From Sphaerimonospora mesophila NBRC 14179 = JCM 3151 (lineage in GTDB: Bacteria > Actinomycetota > Actinomycetes > Streptosporangiales > Streptosporangiaceae): a stretch of 64,000 nucleotides of DNA. A program made the translations under genes and the position numbers. Location: positions 1 through 64,000 of the forward strand of contig BCRI01000020.1 of assembly GCA_001552515.1 (NCBI GenBank). The letters run 5' to 3'. Numbering within the stretch: the stretch's first letter is position 1; each line of letters opens with the position of its first letter. Shown here one piece after another: positions 43,301-53,274 of the stretch. Below the pieces are notes generated by a model. That model did not search any database. It was not told the DNA's origin and was given only the letters and a program-made list of their open reading frames with translations.

Positions 43301-43981
43301 TCAGGGGTGAGAGCTCAGATGGGCCTGGATGGCCTCCATGACCGCCTGCGGGGAGGCCGCGCGGTTGAAGGCGGCCACGACGATCTGGTCGTCCCCGGGC
43401 TCTTTCGGCTGTTCGAGGTGGTGAAAGGTCGCGATCACGTATCCGAGGGCGTGGTCGAGGGGGCCGGAGGGGTCGTAGGTGCCGCCGGCGCGTAGCCAGC
43501 CGCGCAGGACCTGGTTGTGCGCGGCCACGACCGAGGCGGCCATCAGCTCGGCGCGCAGGCCGGCGTCGGGGGAGTCGGCCAGCCACGTCCCGATGAACTC
43601 GCGGAACAGCCGCTGGTAGCGGGCGACGCTGGCGATCTCCCGGTCGCGCAGGGCCGGGACGCGGCCGACGAGGCGGTAGCGGCGCAGCGACACCTCGGCG
43701 TCCTCCACGTAGTGCGCCAGCACGATGCGGACCGCGTCGGTCACGGCGACGATCGCGGTGTCCGCGGTCGAGGCGCGCAGGCGGGCGTCCACCCTGGCGA
43801 GCAGCGTGTCGTGGTCGGGGAAGATCGCGTCTTCCTTGGACCGGTAGTAGCGGAAGAACGTGCTGCGACTCACCCCGGCCCGGGCGGCGATGTCGTCGAC
43901 CGTGGTCTCGTCGTACCCGTTCTCGTCGAACAGTGCCACCGCCGCTTCGGCGAGGCGGTGACTGATGGGCGGTGTGGCCAT
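43301..43981 (-). CDS. TetR-family transcriptional regulator
   Basis: This regulator of about 226 residues has the helix-turn-helix TTVDDIAARAGVSRSTFFRYY, followed by an all-helical ligand domain. ATG 43981 fits family length; ATG 44014 and 44041 are in frame but overlap the repeat element upstream. It is divergent from the acyl-CoA carboxylase operon and likely represses it and itself through the direct repeat at 44019-44051. Ligands of such regulators are often acyl-CoAs or drugs; nothing in the sequence decides. Confidence 0.88.
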   Translation of the reverse strand: MATPPISHRLAEAAVALFDENGYDETTVDDIAARAGVSRSTFFRYYRSKEDAIFPDHDTLLARVDARLRASTADTAIVAVTDAVRIVLAHYVEDAEVSLRRYRLVGRVPALRDREIASVARYQRLFREFIGTWLADSPDAGLRAELMAASVVAAHNQVLRGWLRAGGTYDPSGPLDHALGYVIATFHHLEQPKEPGDDQIVVAAFNRAASPQAVMEAIQAHLSSHP

Positions 43982-44018
43982 GCGGCCATTGTCGCGGACC
44001 CCGGTGTTGTCCATTGCC

Positions 44019-44051
44019 ATGAGACTGAGTATTGTCACCATGAAACTGAGT
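44019..44051. promoter_or_regulatory. Direct-repeat operator candidate between TetR and carboxylase genes
   Basis: ATGAGACTGAGT (44019-44030) recurs as ATGAAACTGAGT (44040-44051), spaced 21 bases, two helical turns. The second copy continues as ACTGAGTCTTAGT, which is nearly palindromic. This placement between divergent genes suits TetR dimers bound side by side. Confidence 0.55.
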
Positions 44052-44076
44052 CTTAGTCCCCTGAATGTGGTGATCG

Positions 44077-45642
44077 ATGGAACCGCACGGCACCGCGGCC
44101 CGTCTCGCCCGCCTTGAAGAACGCCTGGACGAGGCGGTTCGCGGCGGTGAGAAACGGGCGGCCGCCAAGCAGCACGCGAAGGGCAGGCTCACCGCACGTG
44201 AGCGGATCGAGCGGCTGCTCGACCCCGGCTCGTTCACCGAACTGGACGCCCTGGCCGTGCACCGCAGCACGTCCTTCGGCATGGAGCGCACCCGTGTCCC
44301 TGGTGACGGGGTGGTCACCGGCCACGGCACGGTCGGCGGCCGCCCGGTCTGCGTCTTCTCCCAGGACTTCACCGTCTTCGGCGGCAGCCTGGGGGAGGTG
44401 TACGGGGAGAAGATCTGCAAGGTCATGGACCTGGCCGTGAAGATCGGAGCGCCGATCGTCGGCATCAACGAGGGCGCCGGCGCGCGCATCCAGGAGGGCG
44501 TCGTCTCGCTGGGGTTGTACGGCGAGATCTTCCGCCGCAACGTCCACGCCTCGGGCGTGATCCCGCAGATCTCCCTGATCATGGGCGCCTGCGCGGGCGG
44601 GCACGTCTACTCGCCGGCCCTCACCGACTTCACCATCATGGTGGACGAGGGGTCGCACATGTTCGTCACCGGCCCCGACGTCATCAAGACGGTCACCGGA
44701 GAGGACGTCACCTTCGAGGAACTGGGCGGCGCCCGCGTGCACAACAGCCGCAGCGGCAACGCGCACTACCTCGCGCAGGACGAGGACGACGCGCTCGACT
44801 ACGCCAGGGCGCTGCTGTCGTACCTGCCGCAGAACAACCTCGACGATCGGACGCCGTTCGAGTTCCCGGTGGACCTGGAGATCGGCGCCGGCGACCTCGC
44901 CCTCGACACGCTCGTCCCCGACTCGCCCAACCAGCCCTACGACATGCACGAGGTCATCGCCGCCCTGCTGGACGACGGCGAGTTCCTGGAGGTGCAGGCG
45001 CTGTTCGCGCCCAACATCGTCGTCGGCTTCGGGTGCGTGGAGGGCCGCTCCGTCGGCGTGGTGGCCAACCAGCCCATGCGGCTGGCCGGCACGCTGGACA
45101 TCGACGCCTCGGAGAAGGCGGCCCGGTTCGTACGCACCTGCGACGCGTTCGGCATCCCGGTGCTGACGCTCGTGGACGTGCCCGGATTCCTGCCCGGCAC
45201 GGAACAGGAGTGGAACGGCATCATCCGCCGGGGGGCCAAGCTCCTGTACGCCTACGCCGAGGCCACGGTCCCGCTGGTCACGGTCATCACCCGGAAGGCG
45301 TACGGCGGAGCCTATGACGTCATGGGCTCCAAGCACCTCGGCGCGGACGTCAACCTCGCCTGGCCGACCGCGCAGATCGCCGTGATGGGCGCCCAGGGCG
45401 CGGTCAACATCCTGCACCGCAGAACGCTCGCCGCGGCGGGCGACCCCGACACACTGCGGGCCGAGCTGGTGCGTGAGTACGAGGACACCCTCGCCACGCC
45501 ATACCTGGCGGCCGAACGCGGTTACGTCGACGCGGTGATCGCGCCACGCGAGACCCGGCGCGAGGTCGTCCGCGCGCTGCGGATGCTGCGCGGCAAACGG
45601 GCCGTCCTGCCGCCCAAGAAGCACGGGAACATCCCGCTGTGA
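44077..45642 (+). CDS. Acyl-CoA carboxylase beta (carboxyltransferase) subunit
   Basis: This 521-residue carboxyltransferase has two crotonase-like halves. [14 protein letters not shown] and [16 protein letters not shown] form the acyl-CoA oxyanion region, and [15 protein letters not shown] plus [14 protein letters not shown] form the biotin side. It carries carboxyl from biotin to acetyl-, propionyl- or a larger acyl-CoA. It heads an operon with epsilon and alpha subunits. Supplying malonyl- or methylmalonyl-CoA to the PKSs nearby is plausible; primary metabolism is an alternative. Confidence 0.94.
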   Translation: MEPHGTAARLARLEERLDEAVRGGEKRAAAKQHAKGRLTARERIERLLDPGSFTELDALAVHRSTSFGMERTRVPGDGVVTGHGTVGGRPVCVFSQDFTVFGGSLGEVYGEKICKVMDLAVKIGAPIVGINEGAGARIQEGVVSLGLYGEIFRRNVHASGVIPQISLIMGACAGGHVYSPALTDFTIMVDEGSHMFVTGPDVIKTVTGEDVTFEELGGARVHNSRSGNAHYLAQDEDDALDYARALLSYLPQNNLDDRTPFEFPVDLEIGAGDLALDTLVPDSPNQPYDMHEVIAALLDDGEFLEVQALFAPNIVVGFGCVEGRSVGVVANQPMRLAGTLDIDASEKAARFVRTCDAFGIPVLTLVDVPGFLPGTEQEWNGIIRRGAKLLYAYAEATVPLVTVITRKAYGGAYDVMGSKHLGADVNLAWPTAQIAVMGAQGAVNILHRRTLAAAGDPDTLRAELVREYEDTLATPYLAAERGYVDAVIAPRETRREVVRALRMLRGKRAVLPPKKHGNIPL

Positions 45643-45872
45643 CCGAGTTCCGTGGCACACCCGGGTTCCAGGTGGTGAAAGGCGTCCCGCTGCCCGAGGA
45701 ACTGGCCGCGCTGGCCGTGGCGCTGCTCGCGGCGCGGCGGCCCGGCCCCACCGCGCCGCCGGCGCCCTCCGGCTGGCGCGATGCGGCCCGCCGGCACGCG
45801 CTGCGCCGTCCCCTCGCGACCGGCTCGCAGGGATGGCGGGAGTCGAGATGGAGCCTTGGAGGACTGATATGA
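45639..45872 (+). CDS. accE: Acyl-CoA carboxylase epsilon subunit
   Basis: This is a small 77-residue protein. [20 protein letters not shown] followed by a basic W-R segment ([13 protein letters not shown]) is the pattern of actinobacterial AccE/PccE subunits, which stabilise the alpha-beta complex. GTG 45639 overlaps the beta subunit stop and its own stop overlaps the alpha subunit start (ATGA), so the three are translated in lockstep. Confidence 0.85.
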   Translation: MTEFRGTPGFQVVKGVPLPEELAALAVALLAARRPGPTAPPAPSGWRDAARRHALRRPLATGSQGWRESRWSLGGLI

Positions 45873-47632
45873 GCACGGCCATCCGAAAAGTGCTGGTCGC
45901 CAACCGCGGCGAGATCGCCGTCCGGGTCATCCGGGCCTGCCGGGACGCCGGCATCGCCGGCGTGGCGGTCTACGCCGACCAGGATCGCGACGCGCTGCAC
46001 GCGCGCATGGCGGACGAGGCGTACGCGCTCGGCGGCACCACGCCGGGGGAGACCTACCTGTCGATCGGGAAGGTCATCGAGGCGGCCGGGCGGTCCGGCG
46101 CCGACGCGGTGCATCCCGGGTACGGCTTCCTGGCCGAGAACGCCGACTTCGCCCAGGCCGTCATCGACGCCGGGCTCACCTGGATCGGGCCGCCGCCCGC
46201 GGCGATCGTCGCGCTCGGCGACAAGGTCCAGGCCCGGCACATCGCGCAGAAGGTCGGCGCTCCCCTCGTGGCGGGCACGGCGGATCCCGTCTCCGGCGCG
46301 GCGGAGGTCGTCGCCTTCGCGGAACGCCACGGACTGCCGATCGCCATCAAGGCGGCCTACGGCGGGGGCGGGCGCGGCCTGAAGGTCGCCAGGACCCTGG
46401 AGGAGATCCCCGACCTGTACGAGTCCGCCGTACGCGAGGCCGTGACGGCGTTCGGCCGGGGCGAGTGTTTCGTGGAGCGCTACCTCGACCGGCCCCGGCA
46501 CGTGGAGACCCAGTGCCTGGCCGACGCGCACGGCAACGTCGTCGTGGTCTCCACCCGGGACTGCTCCCTGCAGCGCCGCCACCAGAAACTGGTCGAGGAG
46601 GCCCCCGCCCCCTTCCTCACCGCCGAGCAGGAGGCGCTGCTGCGCGACAGCTCCAAGGCGATCCTGCGCGAGGCCGGTTACGTCGGCGCCGGAACGTGCG
46701 AGTTCCTCGTCGGCCAGGACGGCACCGTGTCGTTCCTGGAGGTGAACACCCGGCTCCAGGTGGAGCACCCGGTGACCGAGGAGGTCACCGGGGTCGATCT
46801 CGTACGGGAGATGTTCCGCATCGCCGCGGGAGAGGAGATCGGCTACGACGACCCTCGGCCGCACGGCCACTCCATCGAGTTCCGCGTCAACGCCGAAGAC
46901 CCCGGCCGCGGCTTCCTGCCCGCCCCCGGCACCATCACCCGCTGGCGCGCCCCCTCGGGCCCCGGCGTCCGGGTGGACTCCGGCTACGAGCAGGGCGAGA
47001 CCGTGCCCGGCGCCTTCGACTCCCTCGTGGCCAAGCTCATCGTCACCGGCGCCACCCGCGCCCAGGCGCTGGAACGGGCCCGCCGTGCCCTGGCCGAGTT
47101 CCAGGTCGACGGCATGCCGACCGCGCTGCCGTTCCACCGGGTGGTGGTGGAGGATCCGGCGTTCACCGGGGAGCCCTTCACCGTGCACACCCGGTGGATC
47201 GAGACCGAGTTCGGCAACACGATCGCCCCGTACGACGGTGAGGTGGGGTCCGCGGAGCCCGCGGAACGCGACCGGATCACCGTCGAGGTGGCGGGTAAGC
47301 GCCTGGAGGTCGTGCTGCCGGCGGGACTGGGCGCGGCGGGCCGCGCCGAGCCGAGGAAGGCGGCGCCCCGGCGGTCCGGCGCGGGCACGGCGAAGAAGGC
47401 CGCGGCGAGCGGCGACTCCCTGGTCAGTCCCATGCAGGGGACCATCGTCAAGGTCGTGGCGTCCGACGGCGACGAGGTCGCGCCCGGTGACGTGATCGTC
47501 GTGCTGGAGGCGATGAAGATGGAGCAGCCGCTCACCGCCCACAAGGCGGGCACCGTGCTCGGCCTGTCCGCGCAGGTGGGGGCGACGGTCGGAGCGGGCG
47601 CCGTCATCTGCGAGATCAAAGACGAGGCGTGA
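45869..47632 (+). CDS. Biotin carboxylase/biotin carrier (alpha) subunit of acyl-CoA carboxylase
   Basis: This 587-residue protein has an N-terminal biotin carboxylase ([20 protein letters not shown] loop [12 protein letters not shown], catalytic [16 protein letters not shown]). A short Ala/Lys linker near 520 follows, then a biotinyl domain with the biotin lysine in [13 protein letters not shown] 45869 has GGAGGA upstream. It carries out ATP-dependent carboxylation of its own biotin for the beta subunit two genes earlier. Confidence 0.95.
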   Translation: MSTAIRKVLVANRGEIAVRVIRACRDAGIAGVAVYADQDRDALHARMADEAYALGGTTPGETYLSIGKVIEAAGRSGADAVHPGYGFLAENADFAQAVIDAGLTWIGPPPAAIVALGDKVQARHIAQKVGAPLVAGTADPVSGAAEVVAFAERHGLPIAIKAAYGGGGRGLKVARTLEEIPDLYESAVREAVTAFGRGECFVERYLDRPRHVETQCLADAHGNVVVVSTRDCSLQRRHQKLVEEAPAPFLTAEQEALLRDSSKAILREAGYVGAGTCEFLVGQDGTVSFLEVNTRLQVEHPVTEEVTGVDLVREMFRIAAGEEIGYDDPRPHGHSIEFRVNAEDPGRGFLPAPGTITRWRAPSGPGVRVDSGYEQGETVPGAFDSLVAKLIVTGATRAQALERARRALAEFQVDGMPTALPFHRVVVEDPAFTGEPFTVHTRWIETEFGNTIAPYDGEVGSAEPAERDRITVEVAGKRLEVVLPAGLGAAGRAEPRKAAPRRSGAGTAKKAAASGDSLVSPMQGTIVKVVASDGDEVAPGDVIVVLEAMKMEQPLTAHKAGTVLGLSAQVGATVGAGAVICEIKDEA

Positions 47633-47888
47633 CCGGCCGCCCTGGCCCAGCTCTGCCGCTCGCGGACGAGCCGCCCTCCCACGCCCGGCGTCGCTCGCTC
47701 CGGCCGCCCCGCCGGTTTCGGCCGTGCGTGGCCACCGCCGACCGGCTCGGTGACGCCGCCGAGAATGTCGGTGCCGTCGCCTAGCCTCATCCACGAACCC
47801 GGAACCGCGTCCCCGGACGCAACGTCACGCCCGAGCCGGACGGTGGGTGGCGGTCCGGATCGGGATCTGAGCAGCGGAAGGCGGCAAC

Positions 47889-48602
47889 ATGGCCACGTTC
47901 GTGTTGATCCACGGCGCCGGCGATGTCGGCTGGTACTGGCATCTGGTGGAGGCCGAACTGCAGGCGCGAGGCCATGAGGTCATCTCGCCCGATCTCCCAT
48001 GCGACGACGACTCGGCCGGCCTGCCCGAGTACGCCGACACCGTGGCCGCCGCGATCGGCGACCGGACGGATCTGATCGTCGTCGGGCAATCGTTCGGCGG
48101 CTTCACGGCGCCGCTCGTCTGCGACCGGGTGACGGTGCGACTGCTCGTCCTGGTCGCGCCGATGATCCCCGCGCCGGGGGAGGCGCCCGCCGACTACTGG
48201 CCCCATACGAGGTACGAGGAGGAGGCGCGGGACGGCTACGACGACCCCATCGCCCTGTTCTACCAGGACGTTCCGCCGGAGCTGGCCGCCGAGGCGCTGA
48301 AGCGGTCGCGTGACCAGTCCGAGGTCCGGATGGGAGAGCCGTCGCCGCTTCGGGCCTGGCCCGACGTCCCCACGCGGGTCTTGCTCTGTCGCGACGACCG
48401 GCTGTTCCCCGCCGGCTTCCTCCGCCGTGTCGCGCGAGAGCGCCTGGGCGTCACCCCCGACGAGATCGACGGTGGGCACACCCCCGCGCTGAGCCGCCCG
48501 TACGAGCTGGCGGACCGCCTGGAGGCCTACGCCGCGGAGCAAGGCCTGATCGGCGACCACCGGCGAGAAACAGTGTCGATGCCCCCCAATCGATGGCGAT
48601 GA
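47889..48602 (+). CDS. Small alpha/beta hydrolase
   Basis: This 237-residue protein starts TFVLIHGAGDVGWYWHLV, with nucleophile Ser in VVGQSFGGFTAP and late His in DGGHTPALSRP. It resembles the small esterase/hydroxynitrile-lyase-like group common in actinomycetes. The last 20 or so residues are unlike the family and overlap a degenerate region on the opposite strand. The 256 bases before it hold no other gene that I can see. Its link to the cluster is unclear. Confidence 0.82.
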   Translation: MATFVLIHGAGDVGWYWHLVEAELQARGHEVISPDLPCDDDSAGLPEYADTVAAAIGDRTDLIVVGQSFGGFTAPLVCDRVTVRLLVLVAPMIPAPGEAPADYWPHTRYEEEARDGYDDPIALFYQDVPPELAAEALKRSRDQSEVRMGEPSPLRAWPDVPTRVLLCRDDRLFPAGFLRRVARERLGVTPDEIDGGHTPALSRPYELADRLEAYAAEQGLIGDHRRETVSMPPNRWR

Positions 48603-48937
48603 GTCCGCGGACGGCGTCAAGGAAGGCGGGAATGTCGCCTATCGCTGAGACGTGGTCCTCGTAGGCGGTCACGCGCTCTCCGAATGCGGCGCCGAGGTCG
48701 TCGAGCCGTTCCTGTAGATCGATCGGCGCGGCGGCCGTCACCGAGCTCCAGGTCCCGAGGTCCATTCCTCTCAGCACGCGGTGAACGGCCGGCTGCCTCC
48801 GAGTATCGGCTCATCGGCGTACGGAAGCCTCGGCGGCGCATGGCGGTGACGAGCAGATGCCCGGGGTGGCCGGCCAGGCGGGGGAAGGCCGACACCTCGT
48901 CCGCACTCCGCGGCAAGATCTGCTCAGACACGCCCAC
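48451..48937 (-). pseudogene. Probable degraded gene, two frames
   Basis: On the minus strand a frame starting at 48937 (MGVSEQILPRSADEVSAF) reads protein-like for about 60 residues and then turns Arg-rich. Another frame, from about 48777, continues protein-like (TWSSVTAAAPIDLQERLDDL, then EDHVSAIGDIPAFLDAVRGL) before running into the hydrolase gene antisense. This pattern suggests one small gene broken by a frameshift. No family is recognised and a chance arrangement is possible. The stretch 48603-49072 holds nothing else that I can support. Confidence 0.35.
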
Positions 48938-49072
48938 ACCGTGCCATGGCCGGTCTCGCCCTCGCCATCGACTTACGGCGACCGCTGATCACGGTGCGTC
49001 GGGTGATCGGGCGCGGCGGTCAGAGGTCCTGGACCCACCTGACCGCGACCGCGGCGACCTGGATCGGCTCAT

Positions 49073-50491
49073 TCAGGAGTCGAATCCGACCCCGAGCCGA
49101 TCCAGCGTGCGCAGCCAGAGGTTGCGCCTGCCACCTCTGTCATCGGCGGCGACCATGGAGCGGCGGGTCAGCTCGACGCCCAGATAGCGCACAGGCTCCG
49201 GGGGGAAGGGGATGGGCGTGGAGCGCACCATCTCCAGCTCCGTCCGTTCGGTCGGCGTGCCGGACAGGAGGTCGAGCATCACGTTCGCGCCGAATCGGGC
49301 CGAGGCCACGCCGAGACCGGTGAAGCCCAGCGCGTAGGCCACCCGGCCCCCCTTCGCGGTCCCGAAGAACGCGCAAAAGCGCGTGCAGGTATCGATCGCG
49401 CCGCCCCAGCGGTGGCTGAAGCCCACTCCCTCCAACTGCGGGAACGTCTCGTAGAACTGCTCGGCCAGCTTCAGGAACGTCTCCGGTCGCTGGTCCAGCT
49501 CCGGCCGCAGCCCGTTGCCGTAGTGATAGACCGCGTCGTACCCGCCCCACAGGATCCGGTCGTCCGGCGTGCGCCGGTAGTAGTGGAACTGGTTTCCGCA
49601 GTCGCTGACGCCCTCGCCGCCGGCCCAGCCGAGAGAGGCGAGCTCCTCCGGCGACAGCGGCCGCGTGGCCAGCACGTAGTCGTACACCGGCACGATGAAC
49701 AGCCGCAGTCGCCGCAACAGGGACGGGAACACGTTCGTGGCCAGCGCCACCTGATGGGCCCCCACCCGGCCGTACGGCGTCGACAAGACGATGCCTCGCG
49801 GAGTGGAGGTCAGATCCGTCACCGGTGTGCCCTCGTGGACGCGCACGCCGAGCCGTTCGCACGCGGCGCGCAGCCCATGGGCGAGCGCGACCGGATCGAC
49901 GAGCGCGTAGCCTTCTTCGTCCAGCGCGCCCGACAGGTAGGTGGGGGAGTCCACCCGTGCTCGGGCCTGGTCGGCGGACAGGGGCGTGATCCGCCGGCCG
50001 TGCGCCGCCGCCAGGCCGCACATGCGCTCCAGTTCGTACGTCTCATGCGGGCGAGTGGCCACCCACATCTTGCCGCTGCGCTGGAACGAGCAGTCGATTC
50101 CGTAGCGGGCGATCGTCTGCTCCAGCTCGTCCAGGTTGGCCAGCCCGAGGCGTTCCAGGGTAGCGATCTCGCCCGGCCAACGGTCCGCTCCGTTCGCCAG
50201 GCCGTGGGTCAGGCTGGAGGAGACGAAGCCGCCGTTGCGGCCGCTCGCCGCCCAGGCGACGGCGTTCGCCTCCAACAGCACGACGTCGCGGCCGGGGTCG
50301 CGCTCCTTGGCCAGCAGTGCCGTCCACAGCCCGGAGAAACCTCCCCCGACGATCGCTAGGTCACAGGTCGTGTCGCCGGCCACCGGGGGCGCCCCCTCGG
50401 GGGTCCGGCCGGTGGCGTCGGCGAGATCGAGCCACAGCGGCCGAGGCGCTGCCGCGGCGACCGCGCGGGCGATCGAGTCCTTCATGGTCAT
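49073..50491 (-). CDS. FAD-dependent amine/amino acid oxidase-like protein (DAO family)
   Basis: This 472-residue flavoprotein has the dinucleotide loop LAIVGGGFSGLWTALLA, the second FAD motif WAASGRNGGFVSS and a C-terminal GFTGLGVASARFGAN. It resembles gamma-glutamylputrescine oxidase and related enzymes that oxidise a C-N bond. The ATG at 50491 overlaps the stop of the M24 gene (ATGA). It is the last gene of the transporter operon and probably oxidises the freed amine inside the cell. Confidence 0.87.
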   Translation of the reverse strand: MTMKDSIARAVAAAAPRPLWLDLADATGRTPEGAPPVAGDTTCDLAIVGGGFSGLWTALLAKERDPGRDVVLLEANAVAWAASGRNGGFVSSSLTHGLANGADRWPGEIATLERLGLANLDELEQTIARYGIDCSFQRSGKMWVATRPHETYELERMCGLAAAHGRRITPLSADQARARVDSPTYLSGALDEEGYALVDPVALAHGLRAACERLGVRVHEGTPVTDLTSTPRGIVLSTPYGRVGAHQVALATNVFPSLLRRLRLFIVPVYDYVLATRPLSPEELASLGWAGGEGVSDCGNQFHYYRRTPDDRILWGGYDAVYHYGNGLRPELDQRPETFLKLAEQFYETFPQLEGVGFSHRWGGAIDTCTRFCAFFGTAKGGRVAYALGFTGLGVASARFGANVMLDLLSGTPTERTELEMVRSTPIPFPPEPVRYLGVELTRRSMVAADDRGGRRNLWLRTLDRLGVGFDS

Positions 50492-51639
50492 CCCACCACG
50501 CGCAGGGAGTGATCGAGCCGGGACAGGCTGACCGAGCCGCCCGGCGTGCACACCGCCGTGTCGCCCATCTTGATGCCGAAACCCTCGTCAGGCAGGCTGA
50601 GGTTGGGTTCGATCGTGAACGACATGTTCGGGCCGAGCACGTGCGGGTCTCCCGCGACCAGCGTCATCGGCTCCAGCCAACCGGGCGGGAACGCGACGCC
50701 CAGGCTGTATCCGACCCGGTGGCAGCGGTTGGGCAGCAGGTCGAGCTCGTTCAGCACCGCGTTGCACGCCTCCTCCGGTGCGGCGGCCGGGGCACCCGGT
50801 TTGGCGGCGGCGATCGCGGCCTCGGTGGCACGCGCGGCGCACTCCGCGACCTCGCGTACGCGTGCCGACGGCTCGCCGATCACCACGGTGCGCATGAGCA
50901 CCGCGTGATAGCGGTGGACGACGCCGGCGATCTCGACGCATACCACGTCACCGCGCGACAGCGTGCGGCGCGAGGCCAGGGCGTGCACGAGCGCGCTTCG
51001 CTCGCCCGACACGACCATCGGCGGGATCGCCGCGAACTCGCTGCCCGCCTCGCCGAGGGCGTGCGCCGCGATGCCGGCCAGCTCCGTCTCGGCCATACCA
51101 GGCCGGATCGCCTCGAACACGCGCTCCATCGCGTAGTCGGCCATCTCGGCGGCCTGCCGCTGGTAGGAGATCTCGGCCGCCGACTTCACCAGGCGTTCCT
51201 CCGGCACGAGGTTGGAGGCGTCCACCCAGGTGACGCCGGGTAGCGCCGCGCGCAGCCGGTCCCAGTTCCCCGGCAGAAGGGTGAACGCGTCCAACTCGAC
51301 GCCGACCCGTGCCTGGTCGAGACCGTGCCGCCGGATCACGTCCGCGATCACTTCGACGGCGTCCTCGACCGCGATGTCGTAGACGCGGGGCGCGGTCAGC
51401 CAGGAGCAGTGGGCGACGCCGGGCGCCTCGGTGGTCCTGGTCACGTAGGTGGGCTCCCTCTCGGAGCCGTCCAGGACGAGCGCCTGCGGCCACAGATAGC
51501 CGACCGAGTTGACGCCGGTCAGCCAGTGGACCACGTCCGGCATGGACAGCATCAGGCCGTCCAGCCCCTGCTCGGACATACGGGCACGCACCCGGGCCAT
51601 CCGCTCGTGATAGGTGGCGATGGGGAAGGGGAGCTCCAT
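50488..51639 (-). CDS. M24-fold (creatinase/aminopeptidase-like) enzyme with altered metal site
   Basis: This is a 383-residue pita-bread-fold protein. Where metallopeptidases have D-x-G...SD-x-T-R, it reads VVCVEIAGVVHRYHAVLMRT. The His region is CHRVGYSLGVAF, the first Glu motif is FTIEPNLSLPDEG and the last is GIKMGDT in place of a Glu-bearing string. Several metal ligands are therefore replaced, as in creatinase, which needs no metal. Ectoine hydrolases are another relative. It probably hydrolyses a C-N bond of the imported compound rather than a peptide. Confidence 0.85.
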   Translation of the reverse strand: MELPFPIATYHERMARVRARMSEQGLDGLMLSMPDVVHWLTGVNSVGYLWPQALVLDGSEREPTYVTRTTEAPGVAHCSWLTAPRVYDIAVEDAVEVIADVIRRHGLDQARVGVELDAFTLLPGNWDRLRAALPGVTWVDASNLVPEERLVKSAAEISYQRQAAEMADYAMERVFEAIRPGMAETELAGIAAHALGEAGSEFAAIPPMVVSGERSALVHALASRRTLSRGDVVCVEIAGVVHRYHAVLMRTVVIGEPSARVREVAECAARATEAAIAAAKPGAPAAAPEEACNAVLNELDLLPNRCHRVGYSLGVAFPPGWLEPMTLVAGDPHVLGPNMSFTIEPNLSLPDEGFGIKMGDTAVCTPGGSVSLSRLDHSLRVVG

Positions 51640-51658
51640 GGGGGAGTCCTTTCAGAGA

Positions 51659-52762
51659 TCAGAGGTTCCAGTAGGGGGCGAGCGCGACGGCGACGGCGTC
51701 GAGCGCGGCGTCGCCCCGGGCCGCGTCGTCGGGGACGTAGGCGATCGGATCGGGCAGGCTCTGCTCACGCCCGAGCAGGCCCTCCACCGTCGAGTGCAGG
51801 CAGTACGCGGCGTAGCTGCGCGCGTAGCCGCCTTCCTGTGTGCAGACGAGCCTGCCGCCGGTCAGCTCCCGGGCGAGCCCGCCGAGCAGCGTGCCGATCC
51901 GATGGAAGCCCGCCATGGTCACGTTGTGCTGCCCGTTGGCGTCGAACGTCGCCGCGTCCTGGCCCGACGCCGCGATGATCAGCTCAGGGCGGTACCGCCG
52001 AAGCACGGGGGCGACGATTCGCTCGATCGCGTCGGCGTACGCGCGATCGCCCGCGCCGACGGGCAGTTCGATGTTCACGTTGAAGCCGAGGCCGTTGCCG
52101 GTGCCGAGCTCCTCGGGTGCGCCGGTCTGCGGATGGGACGGCCCCCACGCGCCATGGGCCATGTGGATCGAGAACGTGAGCACGTCGTCGCGGGAGTAGA
52201 AGCACTCCTGGGTCCCGTTGCCGTGATGGACGTCCCAGTCGACGATCGCGACGCGACGTACGCCTGCGTCACGGGCGCGCTGCGCGGCCAGGGCCGCGTG
52301 CGAGAACACGCAGTACCCGTCGGCCCGGTCCGGCTGGGCATGGTGGCCGGGCGGCCGGACCAGCGCGTACGCGATGTCGCAGTCGCCGGCGAGCACCGCG
52401 TCCGTCGCGGCCAGACAGGTGCCGGCGGCCGCCAGCACGGGCTCCCACGAGCCTTCGGCCACGGGCGTGGTCGAGGTGAGGCGCCCGCCACCCGCCGCGC
52501 ACAGCGCCTTGATCCCGGCGATGTAATCCGCGTCGTGCACTGTGCGCAACTCGTCCTCTGTGGCGAGGCGGCCCGGTCGCCAGGTCAGGAAGGGGGCGAC
52601 GGGACCACGCTCCAGCACGGCCTTCATGTTCCGGATGCGTGGCGCGCTCTCGGGGTGCAGCTCCTGCTCGGCGAGCAGGTCCGACGGCGCGGCCTCCCAG
52701 AATCCCGAACCGGTGTCGTGGTCGAGGACGCGCGCGTCCCAGAAGACATGCAGGTCGCTCAC
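51659..52762 (-). CDS. Histone deacetylase/acetylpolyamine amidohydrolase family protein
   Basis: This 367-residue zinc hydrolase has the tandem His motif RPPGHHAQPD, the zinc ligands in VDWDVHHGNGTQ and ASGQDAATFD, and the late catalytic Tyr in QEGGYARSYAAY. The bacterial relatives remove acetyl groups from polyamines or similar amines. GTG 52762 has GGAG five bases upstream; GTG 52768 is an alternative overlapping the cupin stop. With a polyamine-type transporter and amine oxidase in the operon, deacylation of an imported N-acyl amine is likely. Confidence 0.9.
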   Translation of the reverse strand: MSDLHVFWDARVLDHDTGSGFWEAAPSDLLAEQELHPESAPRIRNMKAVLERGPVAPFLTWRPGRLATEDELRTVHDADYIAGIKALCAAGGGRLTSTTPVAEGSWEPVLAAAGTCLAATDAVLAGDCDIAYALVRPPGHHAQPDRADGYCVFSHAALAAQRARDAGVRRVAIVDWDVHHGNGTQECFYSRDDVLTFSIHMAHGAWGPSHPQTGAPEELGTGNGLGFNVNIELPVGAGDRAYADAIERIVAPVLRRYRPELIIAASGQDAATFDANGQHNVTMAGFHRIGTLLGGLARELTGGRLVCTQEGGYARSYAAYCLHSTVEGLLGREQSLPDPIAYVPDDAARGDAALDAVAVALAPYWNL

Positions 52763-52764
52763 TG

Positions 52765-53172
52765 TCACTCCGGGGTGGGCGTCATCGAGTAGACGAAGAA
52801 CGCGGGCTCGGTCCCGACGTTCTCCAGGTGGTAGGTCCAACCGGGGGCCAGGTAGACGCAGTCGTTCGGGCGGAGCTCCAGCACCCCCTCGTCCCAGGTC
52901 AGACGCAGGTGGCCGGTGACGATGAAGTAGGTCTCGTCGACCGCGCCGTACCAGTGGTCGCCCTCGGCCATGTCGTCGACGGCGCGGGAGGACCAGGTGT
53001 TGGTCTGCTCCCCCGGATCCATCCAGGAGGCGCCGAGCAGCAGGTTGGAGCCGCAGCGCTCCTTGGTGATGACGCGGGCGATGCGGACCTTGGTGACGGC
53101 CTCGGCAGCGGGGGTGACCGGGACGTCGGCGAGTGGGATCACCTGCGGCACAGGCCGGGCGGCAGTGGACAA
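52765..53172 (-). CDS. Single-domain cupin
   Basis: This 135-residue beta-barrel protein has DHWYGAVDETYFIVTGHLRL and DCVYLAPGWTYHLENVG, corresponding to the two cupin motifs with His and Glu metal ligands. TTG 53172 is preferred since GGAGG lies seven bases before it; upstream sequence is low-complexity. Its stop adjoins the deacetylase start. It may be an isomerase, epimerase or sensor for the catabolised compound, as cupins in uptake operons often are. No specific function can be given. Confidence 0.82.
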   Translation of the reverse strand: MSTAARPVPQVIPLADVPVTPAAEAVTKVRIARVITKERCGSNLLLGASWMDPGEQTNTWSSRAVDDMAEGDHWYGAVDETYFIVTGHLRLTWDEGVLELRPNDCVYLAPGWTYHLENVGTEPAFFVYSMTPTPE

Positions 53173-53274
53173 GAGAACACCTCCGAAGGAAGGGGGTCCG
53201 CCCGGGGTTCCGGGCGGCCGACACATGGAATCGGCCGGACAGCGAGAAGCGGTCTCGGCAGTGGACGGCAAGGA

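Noticed and set aside
44077-47632. Carboxylase operon as definite part of the biosynthetic cluster
   Set aside because: It has its own TetR control and is common in primary metabolism; supply of extender units is only possible, not shown.
50488-51639. Annotation as Xaa-Pro aminopeptidase
   Set aside because: Several of the five metal ligands typical of metallopeptidases in this fold are replaced.
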